Assembly: GCF_900182595.1 (NCBI RefSeq)
Contig: NZ_FXTN01000006.1
Span: 186,001 to 250,000, forward strand
From: Pedobacter westerhofensis
GTDB taxonomy: Bacteria; Bacteroidota; Bacteroidia; Sphingobacteriales; Sphingobacteriaceae
Length of the DNA stretch: 64,000 nucleotides
Reading direction: 5' to 3'
The position numbers and the translations under genes are program-made. Under the pieces are notes generated by a model, which searched no databases, was not told where the DNA came from, and worked only from the letters and a program-made list of their open reading frames with translations. Positions within the stretch are counted from its first letter, which is position 1; every line of letters begins with the position of its first letter. This document shows, one piece after another, positions 35,239-44,663 of this stretch.

Positions 35239-36222
35239 CTATAGAGAAAGGATCTCCACCAGCTTCAGCCAAACAGGGCTCACTTCTTCCGCATCAATAT
35301 GTTTGATCGCGTGATCAAATGGCGTAAAGATAATTTCCTTGTTCACCTGACCTACCATTTTGCCAGATTCACCGTTCAGCAGCCCTTCAACAGCAGCAAC
35401 ACCAAAACGGCTGGCAAGCACCCTGTCCATACAGCTCGGCTTACCACCACGCTGAATATGCCCGAGAACAGAAACACGGATATCATACTGGGGGAACTTG
35501 TCTTTCAACACTTCCCCTACGTTAAATGCTCCTCCCGCATCATCACCTTCGGCAACAATAATAATCTTTGACGCCTTATCTTTCCGGCCGTATTCCAGCC
35601 TGTTGATCAGTCCCTGTACGCCCATGTTGGCCTCAGGGATCATGATCGCCTCTGCGCCCACTCCAATACCGCTTCTCAGCGCAATCAGGCCAGAATCACG
35701 TCCCATTACTTCAACAATAAATAACCTGTCGTGAGACTCCGCCGTATCCCTGATTTTGTCAATAGCATTTACTACAGTATTGATCGCCGTATCATAACCA
35801 ATTGTAAAATCAGTTCCTGCAAGGTCATTGTCAATAGTACCCGGCAATCCAATTACAGGAATATCAAATTCCAAAGAAAACAGGTTGGCGCCGGTAAAGG
35901 TTCCGTCACCGCCGATCACAACCAGCGCATCGATCTCATGTTCCTTCAGCTGATCATACGCTTTCCGGCGGCCTTCCGGTGTACGAAATTCATCACTTCG
36001 TGCAGTTTTAAGAATCGTGCCCCCACGCTGTATGATGTTTGCTACCGACTTACGTTCCATGGGAAGAAAATCGCCGTTAATTAACCCTTCGTATCCTCTA
36101 TATACGCCAAAAACGTTCAAATCGTAATATATCCCCGCTCTTACCACTGCCCTTATGGCAGCGTTCATTCCCGGAGCATCTCCTCCTGATGTTAATACAG
36201 CAATGTTTTTAATCTTGTTCAT
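35239..36222 (-). CDS. pfkA: ATP-dependent 6-phosphofructokinase
   Basis: PfkA commits fructose 6-phosphate to glycolysis. The 327-residue protein has LTSGGDAPGMNAAIRA (11-26), GGDGTFTGA (104-112), catalytic TIDNDLAGTD (129-138) and EVMGRDSG. The Gly after GGDG at the position that is Asp in PPi-dependent enzymes points to ATP as donor. It starts 6 nt after the DsbD-like gene, probably in one transcript. Confidence 0.96.
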   Translation of the reverse strand: MNKIKNIAVLTSGGDAPGMNAAIRAVVRAGIYYDLNVFGVYRGYEGLINGDFLPMERKSVANIIQRGGTILKTARSDEFRTPEGRRKAYDQLKEHEIDALVVIGGDGTFTGANLFSLEFDIPVIGLPGTIDNDLAGTDFTIGYDTAINTVVNAIDKIRDTAESHDRLFIVEVMGRDSGLIALRSGIGVGAEAIMIPEANMGVQGLINRLEYGRKDKASKIIIVAEGDDAGGAFNVGEVLKDKFPQYDIRVSVLGHIQRGGKPSCMDRVLASRFGVAAVEGLLNGESGKMVGQVNKEIIFTPFDHAIKHIDAEEVSPVWLKLVEILSL

Positions 36223-36228
36223 TCTTTG

Positions 36229-37923
36229 TTATTTCTTGGATGCTTTAAATTTATCGAGTCCGCTCTGTAAATAAGCAGCGTGTAGTTTTGCGTCAAAGAT
36301 TGCACCCTGCGGTGAAACCAGCGGAACCAGGTCCGGCCCCGCCATCACATAAAATGGCTGTGAATTCGAATTATAGTGTGTAGCCTGAAAATCTCCGTTC
36401 CATCGACCCAGGTCATCAGTTGTTGTACGCAGGATTTTTGAGTAATGAACTTTATCAGCAGGCATCTGAACAGAACGTTCATCTACATATAATTGTATCA
36501 GCACAAATTCATCTTTGATCAAATGGCCAACTTCAGGATCTATCCATACTTTATCTTCCATCTTTCTGCAGTTCACACAGGCATGGCCGGTAAAGTCTAT
36601 CAGTACAGGCTTATTCATCTTTTTAGCAAAGGCCAGCCCCTCATCAAGATCAAAAAACGCATTAAACCCGTGCGGTGGGTGCAGCACATCATTATATTTT
36701 ACAGTCGCCGGAAAAGAAGACGGCCCTTCAGCAGCACCGCCTGCGGTACCGCCAAGAATGAAGTCCTGCGTATTTAAGGGCGGCGCTATGCCGCTCAGTA
36801 TATTCACTGGTGCGCCCCATAAACCGGGAACCAGGTACATTGCAAATGAAAACGAGAAGATAGCAAAGAAAAGCCTTGGTACCGTAACATAAGGTAGCTC
36901 ACTGTCGTGAGAGAATTTAAGCTTCCCGATGATATACATTCCCATCAGCACAAAAATCACTATCCACAGTACCAGGAAGATTTCCCTGTCAAACCATTCC
37001 CAGTGCCAAACCAGGTCTGCCGCAGAAAGAAACTTAAGTGCAAGTGCAAGCTCCAGAAAGCCCAGGCAAACCTTAAGGCTGTTTAACCATCCGCCCGATT
37101 TAGGCATGCTGTTCAAAAATCCCGGGAAAACAGCCGATAGCGTAAACGGCAGTGCCAGCGCAAGGGCAAAGCCAAGCATCCCGATGGCAGGCGCGAGGAT
37201 CTCTCCTTTAGAACTCGCCTGAACAAGCAGCGTACCTATAATCGGCCCTGTACAGGAGAACGAAACCAGTGCCAGTGATGCTGCCATAAAAAATATTCCG
37301 CCCAAACCTTTGCTGTTGTCGGCCTTCTGATCAATCTTATTGACAAAAGAGCTGGGCAGGTTAATCTCAAACGCCCCGAAAAAGGATATTGCGAAAACAA
37401 CCAGCAGAATAAAAAAAGTAAAGTTGAACGTACCACTGCTGCTGAGTTCGTTCAGTTTTGCAGAACCAAACACCAGAGTGATAAACAATCCGAATGCAAC
37501 GTAAATAATAATAATTGAAGCCCCATAAATCAGCGCTTGTCCTATACCTTTGGCTTTACTGCCCGCCCTTTTGGTAAAATAACTTACCGTTAGCGGCACC
37601 ATAGGAAAAATACATGGCATCAGAAAAGCGATGAACCCGCCCACAAGGCCCTGAATAAAGGTTTGCCATAATGTTTTGTCCTGATCGGCTGATGGCAGTG
37701 GCTGTGTGGCTGTAACCGTTGCCGCAGGTTTTACACTATCCTTTTTCACCGTATCCTTCTTCATACCCGCATTTGCCGCACTATCTGCCGGAGAGCCGAT
37801 TTCAGTAAACTGAATATCGTCTGATACTGCGGTTGAATCCTGTTGAACAAAAGCAAAACTTTGTCCCGGCTGCAGAAAAAAGGCACCAAGTACCAGAACA
37901 AACATTAAAATTAACTTCTTCAT
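36229..37923 (-). CDS. dsbD: DsbD-type thiol:disulfide interchange protein (CcdA core plus thioredoxin domain)
   Basis: A 564-residue inner-membrane protein. A signal peptide and a disordered Lys/Thr/Ala-rich linker (to ~85) precede an eight-helix CcdA-like core with the redox cysteines C104 (LMPCIFPMVP) and C224 (SFSCTGPIIG). The C-terminal thioredoxin domain has HACVNC (C449, C452). It moves electrons from cytoplasmic thioredoxin to the periplasm. The N-terminal DsbD domain is missing here and is encoded separately upstream (38133-38591). Genes like the TlpA protein at 17021 could be clients. Confidence 0.92.
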   Translation of the reverse strand: MKKLILMFVLVLGAFFLQPGQSFAFVQQDSTAVSDDIQFTEIGSPADSAANAGMKKDTVKKDSVKPAATVTATQPLPSADQDKTLWQTFIQGLVGGFIAFLMPCIFPMVPLTVSYFTKRAGSKAKGIGQALIYGASIIIIYVAFGLFITLVFGSAKLNELSSSGTFNFTFFILLVVFAISFFGAFEINLPSSFVNKIDQKADNSKGLGGIFFMAASLALVSFSCTGPIIGTLLVQASSKGEILAPAIGMLGFALALALPFTLSAVFPGFLNSMPKSGGWLNSLKVCLGFLELALALKFLSAADLVWHWEWFDREIFLVLWIVIFVLMGMYIIGKLKFSHDSELPYVTVPRLFFAIFSFSFAMYLVPGLWGAPVNILSGIAPPLNTQDFILGGTAGGAAEGPSSFPATVKYNDVLHPPHGFNAFFDLDEGLAFAKKMNKPVLIDFTGHACVNCRKMEDKVWIDPEVGHLIKDEFVLIQLYVDERSVQMPADKVHYSKILRTTTDDLGRWNGDFQATHYNSNSQPFYVMAGPDLVPLVSPQGAIFDAKLHAAYLQSGLDKFKASKK

Positions 37924-38071
37924 TTTTTAGTATTTTTTATTTATTCAAGCTGCTGCCAGCAAATTCTGCCGGCCTTCTCTACGAGGCCGTGAAATTACTT
38001 ATAATTTCTTGTTTAAAAAGTTTTGAGGCCGGCCGTATTTTTTATTTTACTGTTTATCGATATTCATTCGC

Positions 38072-38120
38072 CTGCATACAAAAAGAGCCCCGGAATGTCC
38101 GAGGCTCTTTTTGTATGCAG
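38072..38120 (-). terminator. 18-bp hairpin between the two DsbD-type genes
   Basis: A perfect 18-bp stem (38072-38089 with 38103-38120) with a 13-nt loop. The minus-strand stem includes CTCTTTTTGTATG, so the T run is inside the 3' arm. It should cut transcripts between the DsbD N-domain gene and the CcdA/thioredoxin gene. Confidence 0.8.
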
Positions 38121-38132
38121 ATTGAAAACAGA

Positions 38133-38591
38133 TTATTTTACCTGTACGGAGAATTTGATTTCATCCGGAGGAAGGCATCTCGATTCATCACAAACCATAA
38201 ATTCTATGGTTCCGGTCACTGTTGTTGCTGGTTTGTTCAGCTTTATTTTTTGCTGAAATACAACAGATTTCTCAAAGTACCCAACATTCATGTCAAATAC
38301 CTTTTCAAACTTAGACATCGGTTTTGGCTCTGCTGTAGTACCTACTTTGGTATACTCTTTTGATGGAGCAAATGTAATCGTAGTTTTTACTGGGCCTCCC
38401 GGCTTAACGTTCTGCGAATAGATATGCCAGCCGTCCTGAATCGTTGCCTTGATATAAACGACAGCTTCAGTGTTACTGATTTTTTTTTGTGCATAAGACC
38501 ATGTTACCGGCGTCTCGATCTGAGCTGAGGCTCCCAGAACGGCGAACAGTAACATTGCAAATACTAAGGTTACTCTTTTCATGGTCATCAT
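38133..38591 (-). CDS. Stand-alone DsbD N-terminal domain protein
   Basis: A 152-residue secreted protein: signal peptide MMTMKRVTLVFAMLLFAVLG with ASA-Q cut. The rest is one DsbD alpha-like Ig domain with the redox pair in VCDESRCLPP (C134, C139), spaced as in Bacteroidota members. It would take electrons from the membrane part encoded at 36229 and pass them to periplasmic clients, together rebuilding a full DsbD. birA lies 18 nt upstream on the same strand. Confidence 0.9.
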   Translation of the reverse strand: MMTMKRVTLVFAMLLFAVLGASAQIETPVTWSYAQKKISNTEAVVYIKATIQDGWHIYSQNVKPGGPVKTTITFAPSKEYTKVGTTAEPKPMSKFEKVFDMNVGYFEKSVVFQQKIKLNKPATTVTGTIEFMVCDESRCLPPDEIKFSVQVK

Positions 38592-38609
38592 TGTTTGGTG
38601 TATTTTTAT

Positions 38610-39395
38610 TTATTTTGGTTGGTTATCATTGACAAATTCTATCTCTTTAAAATTATACGACATTACGCCTGTTTCGGTTTCCATACTTAAAATACCTGCA
38701 TCACTAACATCGATAATCTTACCTTCAATGCGCTCGCCATTTTGGCGGTAGGCAGCTTTCACATTAAACCGGTAAAGAAAATTTAAATATTCCTCCCGTA
38801 AAGTATTATAGTTTCCCGCTTTTAATTTTAAATAGCTCGCTTCTATTTGACTGCAAATTTGTATCAAAAGCGATATTAAATTAACATCCTGATGTAAAAT
38901 TTGATAGATGGAGCCCGCACGGTTTTCCAGCCCCGGTTCAAAAGCCTGCTGGTTAACATTTATTCCTATACCAATGATGCAGGCTTTTATCCGGCCGGCA
39001 GACACGATATTTTCAATCAGGATTCCCCCTAGTTTTCTGGAACCGAAATAAATATCGTTGGGCCATTTGATCGTTAGTCCTTCCCCGGCTATGGCTTTCA
39101 GGGCATGCTGTATCGCCACGCTGACCGCCATATTTAGCCTGAACTGTAATGTAAGCGGAAGAAATGCAGGGTACAGCAGCAGGCTGAACGTCAAATTTTT
39201 TCCGGGCTCGGCATGCCAGTTGCTTTCTACCTGCCCCCTCCCTGCATATTGATTCTCTGCCATAATAACAGTTCCTTCGGGTAATGGCTCGGAATTTGAC
39301 ACCATCCTTTTCAAAAAGTTATTGGTAGAATCAACGGCCGATAATTTGATGAGATTTTGACCAACAAATAATGTTGAAAAAGTGTTATTTTGCAA
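38610..39395 (-). CDS. birA: Biotin--[acetyl-CoA-carboxylase] ligase
   Basis: BirA charges biotin to AMP and attaches it to the acetyl-CoA carboxylase carrier. The 261-residue protein is the catalytic type without an N-terminal repressor domain: VDSTNNFLKRM, QYAGRGQVESNWHAEPGKNLTFSLLL with the GRG motif, KWPNDIYFGSRKLGGIL and GIGINVN. The only start that keeps the conserved DSTN is TTG at 39395; an in-frame stop lies just upstream. Divergent from rsfS across 44 nt. Confidence 0.92.
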   Translation of the reverse strand: MQNNTFSTLFVGQNLIKLSAVDSTNNFLKRMVSNSEPLPEGTVIMAENQYAGRGQVESNWHAEPGKNLTFSLLLYPAFLPLTLQFRLNMAVSVAIQHALKAIAGEGLTIKWPNDIYFGSRKLGGILIENIVSAGRIKACIIGIGINVNQQAFEPGLENRAGSIYQILHQDVNLISLLIQICSQIEASYLKLKAGNYNTLREEYLNFLYRFNVKAAYRQNGERIEGKIIDVSDAGILSMETETGVMSYNFKEIEFVNDNQPK

Positions 39396-39439
39396 TAGTT
39401 GATTTTATATTCGTTATTTATCAAAAATAAAACATTTTA

Positions 39440-39814
39440 ATGGTAAAAAAGAAATTAGTAAACCTTTCTACATACCTTTCAGAAATAGCCGTTCATGGCA
39501 TGCAGGAAAAAAAGGGACATGACATTGTCCGTCTTGATTTAAGAGACCTAAACAGTTCCGTATCAGATTATTTTATAGTTTGCAACGCAGATTCTTCAAC
39601 ACAGGTAAAGGCTATTGCCGATAGTGTTGAGGATGAAATTTATAAAAGCACCCAAGCCACGCCCTGGAGAAAAGAAGGGCTTGAAAACGCAGAGTGGATA
39701 ATATTAGATTATTTTGACGTGGTAATTCATATCTTCAAAACCGAAAAAAGAGATTTCTACGGAATTGAAGACCTTTGGGGAGATGCCCAAACGACGACAT
39801 ACCAAAGCGCATAA
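39440..39814 (+). CDS. rsfS: Ribosome silencing factor RsfS
   Basis: RsfS binds L14 and blocks joining of 30S and 50S when nutrients are short. The 124-residue protein has the family's DLRDLNSSVSDYFIVCNADSSTQVKAIADSV and WILLDYFDVVIHIF-like segment (WIILDYFDVVIHIFKTEKRDFYGIEDLWGD). It is 33 nt upstream of ftsH. birA-rsfS-ftsH is a frequent neighbourhood in this phylum. Confidence 0.95.
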   Translation: MVKKKLVNLSTYLSEIAVHGMQEKKGHDIVRLDLRDLNSSVSDYFIVCNADSSTQVKAIADSVEDEIYKSTQATPWRKEGLENAEWIILDYFDVVIHIFKTEKRDFYGIEDLWGDAQTTTYQSA

Positions 39815-39847
39815 CCTTACAACCTTATACATTTTTTTGAATCAACG

Positions 39848-41938
39848 ATGAAAGAGAAAGAAAATACAAAGCCCAAATTAATTAAGCGGATACCAAATAT
39901 TCCAAAGAAACCTCAAAAGGGATCTAATTTCAATATATTCTGGGTATATGCTGCTATCATTTTAGGGCTTGTCCTGGTTTCGGTGCTGTTTACAAACGAC
40001 ACCAACAAAACCATTGACTACCGTGAATTTGAAACCACAATGCTTCAGCCGGGAGATGTGCAGAAGATTGTAGCCTATAAATATGAAGACCTTGTAAGGG
40101 CTGATGTATTTATAAAGCCAGACAGGTTAAATCAGGAGAAATACAAAAAATTTGAGACGAAAAGCAATTTCGGATCTGCCGGCGGACCTACAGTATCATT
40201 CACTGCAGGCTCTATGGACGCTCTGGATAAACAATTGAAAGAGTCTCAGAGTACTGTTCCTGCCGAAAGCCAGGTCCTTGCCGTAAAAGAAACCAGACAG
40301 AGCACATTTAACTCCTGGTTCTTCACTGTAATCATCCCTGTGTTATTGTTTATCGGTTTCTGGATATTTATTATGCGGAAAATGGGTGGCGGTGCCGGAG
40401 GTGGTGGCGGCCAGATCTTCAATATCGGAAAATCTAAAGCTACACTGTTCGACAAAGAAAGCCAGGTTAACGTAACCTTTAACGACGTTGCCGGTCTTGA
40501 AGAAGCAAAACAGGAAGTAATGGAGATCGTAGATTTCCTTAAAAACCCAAAAAAATATACCAACCTGGGCGGTAAAATCCCTAAGGGAGCATTGCTTGTA
40601 GGATCACCTGGTACAGGTAAAACCTTATTGGCAAAAGCTGTAGCCGGCGAAGCACAGGTTCCTTTCTTCTCACTGTCGGGTTCAGACTTTGTAGAGATGT
40701 TTGTAGGTGTTGGTGCTTCACGTGTACGTGATTTGTTCAAACAGGCTAAAGATAAAGCGCCATGTATCATCTTTATTGATGAGGTGGATGCCATCGGGCG
40801 TGCCCGTGGTAAAAACAGCATGATGGGCGGTAATGACGAGCGTGAAAATACACTCAACCAGTTACTGGTAGAGATGGATGGTTTCGGAACAGATTCAGGA
40901 ATTATTATTCTTGCCGCAACTAACCGTCCTGATGTGCTGGATAGTGCTTTACTTCGCCCGGGCAGGTTCGACAGACAGATTTCTATCGACAAACCAGACC
41001 TGGTAGGCAGAGAGCAGATCTTTAAAGTGCATTTGAAACCGATCAAAACTGATGTTGTAGTAGATGCCAAAAAGCTTTCTGCACAAACTCCTGGTTTTGC
41101 CGGTGCCGAGATTGCAAACGTTTGTAACGAAGCCGCACTGATTGCAGCCAGAAGAAACAAAGAGTCGGTAGACATGCAGGATTTCCAGGATGCGATCGAC
41201 CGTGTAATTGGTGGTTTAGAAAAGAAAAACAAGATCATCTCTCCTGAAGAAAAACGTATCGTTGCTTACCATGAAGCCGGACATGCGATTGCAGGCTGGT
41301 TCCTAGAACATGCAGATCCCTTGGTAAAGGTATCTATCGTTCCACGTGGTGTTGCAGCCCTTGGCTATGCGCAATACCTGCCTAAAGAGCAGTTCCTGTA
41401 TACTACAGAACAGCTTACAGACGGCATGTGCATGACAATGGGCGGACGTGTTGCAGAAGACCTTGTCTTTGGCAAAATTTCTACAGGTGCACAGAACGAC
41501 CTTGAAAGGATTACAAAGTTGTCGTATGCAATGGTCACCATTTACGGAATGAACACCGCTGTAGGTAACGTATCTTTCCACGATCCTCAAAATGAGTACA
41601 ACTTTAATAAACCATATTCAGAAAAAACTTCGGAGTTAATCGATATTGAAGTACGCAAATTGATCGGCGATGTGTACGAAAGAACAATGCAGTTACTGGT
41701 AGAGAAAAGAGAAGGACTGGAGAAACTGGCGGCCAAACTGCTGGAAAAAGAAATCCTTTTCCAGGCTGATCTGGAAGAAATCCTGGGTAAACGCCCTTTC
41801 GATAACCGTACTACTTACGACGAGTTTGTAAACGGTACAGGAGATCAGAAACCTGCCGCTGAAGGCCTCGTTCATGAGGGTGTTGGCGAAACAACCGATC
41901 CTTCTGCACCTATCAATCCTGCACAGGCAGAATCGTAA
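39848..41938 (+). CDS. ftsH: ATP-dependent zinc metalloprotease FtsH
   Basis: A 696-residue membrane AAA+ protease. Two membrane helices (about 28-48 and 155-175) flank a periplasmic domain. The AAA core has [18 protein letters not shown] (about 252), [12 protein letters not shown] and the [23 protein letters not shown]; the pore loop is [15 protein letters not shown]. The zinc site is HEAGHA (about 475). It degrades membrane and short-lived cytoplasmic proteins. A 9-bp hairpin follows, then a LUD-family gene. Confidence 0.97.
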   Translation: MKEKENTKPKLIKRIPNIPKKPQKGSNFNIFWVYAAIILGLVLVSVLFTNDTNKTIDYREFETTMLQPGDVQKIVAYKYEDLVRADVFIKPDRLNQEKYKKFETKSNFGSAGGPTVSFTAGSMDALDKQLKESQSTVPAESQVLAVKETRQSTFNSWFFTVIIPVLLFIGFWIFIMRKMGGGAGGGGGQIFNIGKSKATLFDKESQVNVTFNDVAGLEEAKQEVMEIVDFLKNPKKYTNLGGKIPKGALLVGSPGTGKTLLAKAVAGEAQVPFFSLSGSDFVEMFVGVGASRVRDLFKQAKDKAPCIIFIDEVDAIGRARGKNSMMGGNDERENTLNQLLVEMDGFGTDSGIIILAATNRPDVLDSALLRPGRFDRQISIDKPDLVGREQIFKVHLKPIKTDVVVDAKKLSAQTPGFAGAEIANVCNEAALIAARRNKESVDMQDFQDAIDRVIGGLEKKNKIISPEEKRIVAYHEAGHAIAGWFLEHADPLVKVSIVPRGVAALGYAQYLPKEQFLYTTEQLTDGMCMTMGGRVAEDLVFGKISTGAQNDLERITKLSYAMVTIYGMNTAVGNVSFHDPQNEYNFNKPYSEKTSELIDIEVRKLIGDVYERTMQLLVEKREGLEKLAAKLLEKEILFQADLEEILGKRPFDNRTTYDEFVNGTGDQKPAAEGLVHEGVGETTDPSAPINPAQAES

Positions 41939-41954
41939 TCATTTATTTCATGGA

Positions 41955-41976
41955 GCTATCACCTCAGGGTGATAGC
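41955..41976 (+). terminator. Hairpin between ftsH and the LUD gene
   Basis: A perfect 9-bp stem (GCTATCACC with GGTGATAGC) with a 4-nt TCAG loop. T-rich bases (CATTTTTTA) follow 8 nt later, directly at the next ATG (41990). It may be a weak terminator or affect initiation of the next gene. Confidence 0.55.
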
Positions 41977-41989
41977 AAATCCATTTTTT

Positions 41990-42634
41990 ATGCAAGAGAA
42001 TATTTCCTCAAAGGAGTTGATGTTAAAAAAGATAAGGAAAGCTCTGCTTGAAAAAAGAGATAATCCCTATCCTAATTTAGAAGAAACCTCTCTCTATAAA
42101 GACACTGACGAAATCCCCGAAGTCCTGTTTGCCGAACAGCTCACTGCCGTATCCGGGAATTTCATTTTCTGCGAAAACGGCGTTGATTTCATTGAAAATA
42201 TTCTGGAACTTGCAGATAAGTTCAAATGGAGAAAAATTTATTGCTGGGAACCCGAACTTCAGGACCTTCTGGCCAACTACGAATTTCCTTTTTACAAGAC
42301 CGATAAAGACTTTGAAATGGCCGAGGTGGGAATCACCATGTGCGAAGCATTAATTGCCCGTAACGGCTCGGTTTTAGTCTCCAATCAAAATGAGGCCGGA
42401 AGAAGACTGAGCATATTCCCCCATCACCATATCGTTATTGCAAGAACCGGTCAGCTGGTCATGGATCTCAAAGACGGATTCAGGCTGATCAAAAATAAAT
42501 ATGGAGCTCAGATCCCCTCAATGATCAGCACCATAACGGGCCCCAGCAGGACTGCAGACATCGAAAAAACACTAGTCCTCGGCGCACATGGCCCAAAAGA
42601 ACTGTTTGTTTTTCTGGTTGACGATTTTTCTTAA
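41990..42634 (+). CDS. LUD-domain (LutC/YkgG-like) protein
   Basis: A 214-residue protein from the ATG at 41990 (MQENISSKELMLKKIRKAL); a GTG seven codons upstream falls inside the hairpin and is less likely. The LUD fold shows VGITMCEALIARNGSVLVSNQ, HHHIVIARTGQLVMDL and ISTITGPSRTADIEKTLVLGAHGPKEL. Family members help oxidise lactate (LutABC), but lutA and lutB are not in the window, so that role is not supported here. It follows ftsH, as often in Bacteroidota. Confidence 0.88.
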   Translation: MQENISSKELMLKKIRKALLEKRDNPYPNLEETSLYKDTDEIPEVLFAEQLTAVSGNFIFCENGVDFIENILELADKFKWRKIYCWEPELQDLLANYEFPFYKTDKDFEMAEVGITMCEALIARNGSVLVSNQNEAGRRLSIFPHHHIVIARTGQLVMDLKDGFRLIKNKYGAQIPSMISTITGPSRTADIEKTLVLGAHGPKELFVFLVDDFS

Positions 42635-42702
42635 AATTTTTATATTCAAGAAATTAATCATAGGTTTATACCAAATACCAAAACAGTCTACGGTTCAATA
42701 CA

Positions 42703-43782
42703 ATGAATAATAAGCAGCTTTTTTCAGTAATCGCAGGTACAGGATGTTACATACCGGAGAACATTATATCAGGCGACTCATTCTTAAGTTCTATCTTTTA
42801 CGAGAACGGAGCGATCATTGAAAAGAACATTACAGAGATCATCAGTAAGTTTTCAGAGATCACAGAGATCATGGAACGCCGCTATATTGACGATGTCATG
42901 TTAAACAGTACGATCGGTGCCATCGCCGCACAACGCGCTATATATGACGCCGGGATCGATAAAGAAACAATAGACCATATTATTTTCTGCCATAACTTTG
43001 GCGACATAGAGAAAGGGAGCAACCGTATGGATATGCTGCCGGCCCTTGCCGTCAAAGTGAAACAACAGCTGGAGATCAATAATCCGGATTGTGTGGCATA
43101 TGACATTATATTCGGCTGTCCGGGATGGGTACAAGGCTCTATACAGGCAAACTACCTGATCCAGAGCGGAGATGCAAAGACCGTACTGGTCATCGGTGCA
43201 GAAACGCTGTCCAGGATCATTGATCCGCACGACCGCGACAGCATGATCTTTTCTGACGGCGCAGGCGCTGTTATTTTCCGCGCAGAAGAATCAACCGAAC
43301 CTACAGGCATCATCGCCCATAAAACCAGTACCTATGCAGGCAACTGGGCGAACTTACTGGTTATGGGGCCAAGCGGCAACCCAACAGTAACAGATGGAAA
43401 TACTTACCTGAAAATGAACGGGCGGAAGCTCTATGAGTTTGCAGTAGTCAATGTTCCGCAGGTGGTAAAAATGGCGATTGATAAATCTGGTATCAGCATT
43501 ACAGATATAAAAACCGTATTTATTCATCAGGCCAATGGCAAAATGGATAATGCGATCATGAAAAGATTGTTTAAGCTCTATGATATGGATACGGTACCTG
43601 AAAATTTGGTGCCGATGACCATTTCCTGGCTGGGGAACAGCTCTGTGGCTACGATTCCTACTTTACTAGATCTGGTGCGCAAAGGCCAGGTTGAAGGATA
43701 TGCAGTCAAAAAAGGCGAATATGCCATATTTACCTCAGTGGGAGCAGGAATGCATATTAACGCATTTGTGTATAAATTTTAA
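42703..43782 (+). CDS. 3-oxoacyl-ACP synthase III-family enzyme (FabH-like)
   Basis: A 359-residue thiolase-fold enzyme. The catalytic triad is C139 (FGCPGWVQGS), H275 (FIHQANGKMD) and N312 (SWLGNSSVATIP). This identifies a KAS III type condensing enzyme, normally joining acetyl-CoA to malonyl-ACP. It is longer than typical FabH (~320), with an extra N-terminal segment (IISGDSFLSSIFYENGAIIEKN). No fab genes surround it, so it may start a branched or special fatty acid or another natural product. The family is certain, the substrate not. Confidence 0.88.
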   Translation: MNNKQLFSVIAGTGCYIPENIISGDSFLSSIFYENGAIIEKNITEIISKFSEITEIMERRYIDDVMLNSTIGAIAAQRAIYDAGIDKETIDHIIFCHNFGDIEKGSNRMDMLPALAVKVKQQLEINNPDCVAYDIIFGCPGWVQGSIQANYLIQSGDAKTVLVIGAETLSRIIDPHDRDSMIFSDGAGAVIFRAEESTEPTGIIAHKTSTYAGNWANLLVMGPSGNPTVTDGNTYLKMNGRKLYEFAVVNVPQVVKMAIDKSGISITDIKTVFIHQANGKMDNAIMKRLFKLYDMDTVPENLVPMTISWLGNSSVATIPTLLDLVRKGQVEGYAVKKGEYAIFTSVGAGMHINAFVYKF

Positions 43783-43812
43783 TACAGATAATTTTTTATG
43801 CTTTCAGTTGTT

Positions 43813-43820
43813 TATTTTTG
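43813..43820 (+). promoter_or_regulatory. -7 box TATTTTTG upstream of lipoprotein gene
   Basis: A perfect TAnnTTTG match 9 nt before the ATG at 43830. The leader would be only a few nt. No -33 TTG is evident. Confidence 0.35.
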
Positions 43821-43829
43821 AGTAAACCG

Positions 43830-44663
43830 ATGAAAGCCATGAAAAATATCATCCTATTTATTGCTTCAGTAGTATTATTATCGTCCTGCAAGGCTTATCA
43901 GCTGAGCACAATATCCAGCAGCAGTACAGCCCTGGATTCCACAGGTGTGTTCAAAGTAGAAAACGATTCCCTTGCCCTAAGCTATAATTTCAAGGGAGAA
44001 AATGAGCCGATCAATATCGAGGTTTTTAATAAGCTCAATGAACCCCTGTATGTTAACTGGGCTAAATCTGCATTGATCGCGAAAGATAAAGCTTACAGCT
44101 ATGCAAGTGATATCATCAGTATAGAAGGAACTACATCATCAATCAGTACCCGATATGGCAGGGGAGGCAGTACAGTAAGCGACGGCTCTATTTCTGCAAC
44201 CGCAAAACTAAGCCCGTATGAAAGCTTTATTCCGCCACATTCCAAAATAACCCGAACCATTTATGTTCTTAAAAATGTAGGGATGGCTGAATTACCTCAA
44301 TCAGATTTCCGCAATACATCTTTAAATTATGATGACGGATCAGGCCAGGTCCCGGCAAAAAGAGCCATTTTTGATGCCGGAAATACCCCCTTAAATTTTA
44401 AAAGCTATCTAACCCTCTATACGGTAAAGGAAAACAATGCTAAAACATTCAGTATGGAGCAGGAATTTTATGTTTCCGGAATGATAAAAACAAATGCCAA
44501 CCCCGAGGAGCTATATGAGTTCAAACATAACAGGGGAGATGTAATCGTTAATTCCAGAGCTACCGGCTATGCAAAAACAATGGCAGTGGTGGGCCTGGTT
44601 GGAGCTGTTGGCGCCCTTACCACTGCCGAAGCAACGCTGAAAGACAAGAACAAACCAAAATAA
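43830..44663 (+). CDS. Putative lipoprotein of unknown function
   Basis: A 277-residue protein from the ATG at 43830 (MKAMKNIILFIASVVLLSSC); a second ATG three codons later also fits. LLSSC is a lipobox. The body is beta-rich with a Gly/Ser/Arg region (RYGRGGSTVSDGS), then IPPHSKITRTIYVLKNVGMAEL, and a C-terminal hydrophobic stretch (AVVGLVGAVGALTTA). No known family. It is convergent with the TPR gene. Confidence 0.72.
   Translation: MKAMKNIILFIASVVLLSSCKAYQLSTISSSSTALDSTGVFKVENDSLALSYNFKGENEPINIEVFNKLNEPLYVNWAKSALIAKDKAYSYASDIISIEGTTSSISTRYGRGGSTVSDGSISATAKLSPYESFIPPHSKITRTIYVLKNVGMAELPQSDFRNTSLNYDDGSGQVPAKRAIFDAGNTPLNFKSYLTLYTVKENNAKTFSMEQEFYVSGMIKTNANPEELYEFKHNRGDVIVNSRATGYAKTMAVVGLVGAVGALTTAEATLKDKNKPK

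Noticed and set aside
40246..41238. A 330-codon open frame opposite ftsH
   Set aside because: It is the complement of the conserved FtsH AAA core, has no start context and no known motifs.
41955..41989. GTG start for the LUD gene at 41969
   Set aside because: It falls within the hairpin, and the ATG at 41990 gives a normal family length.
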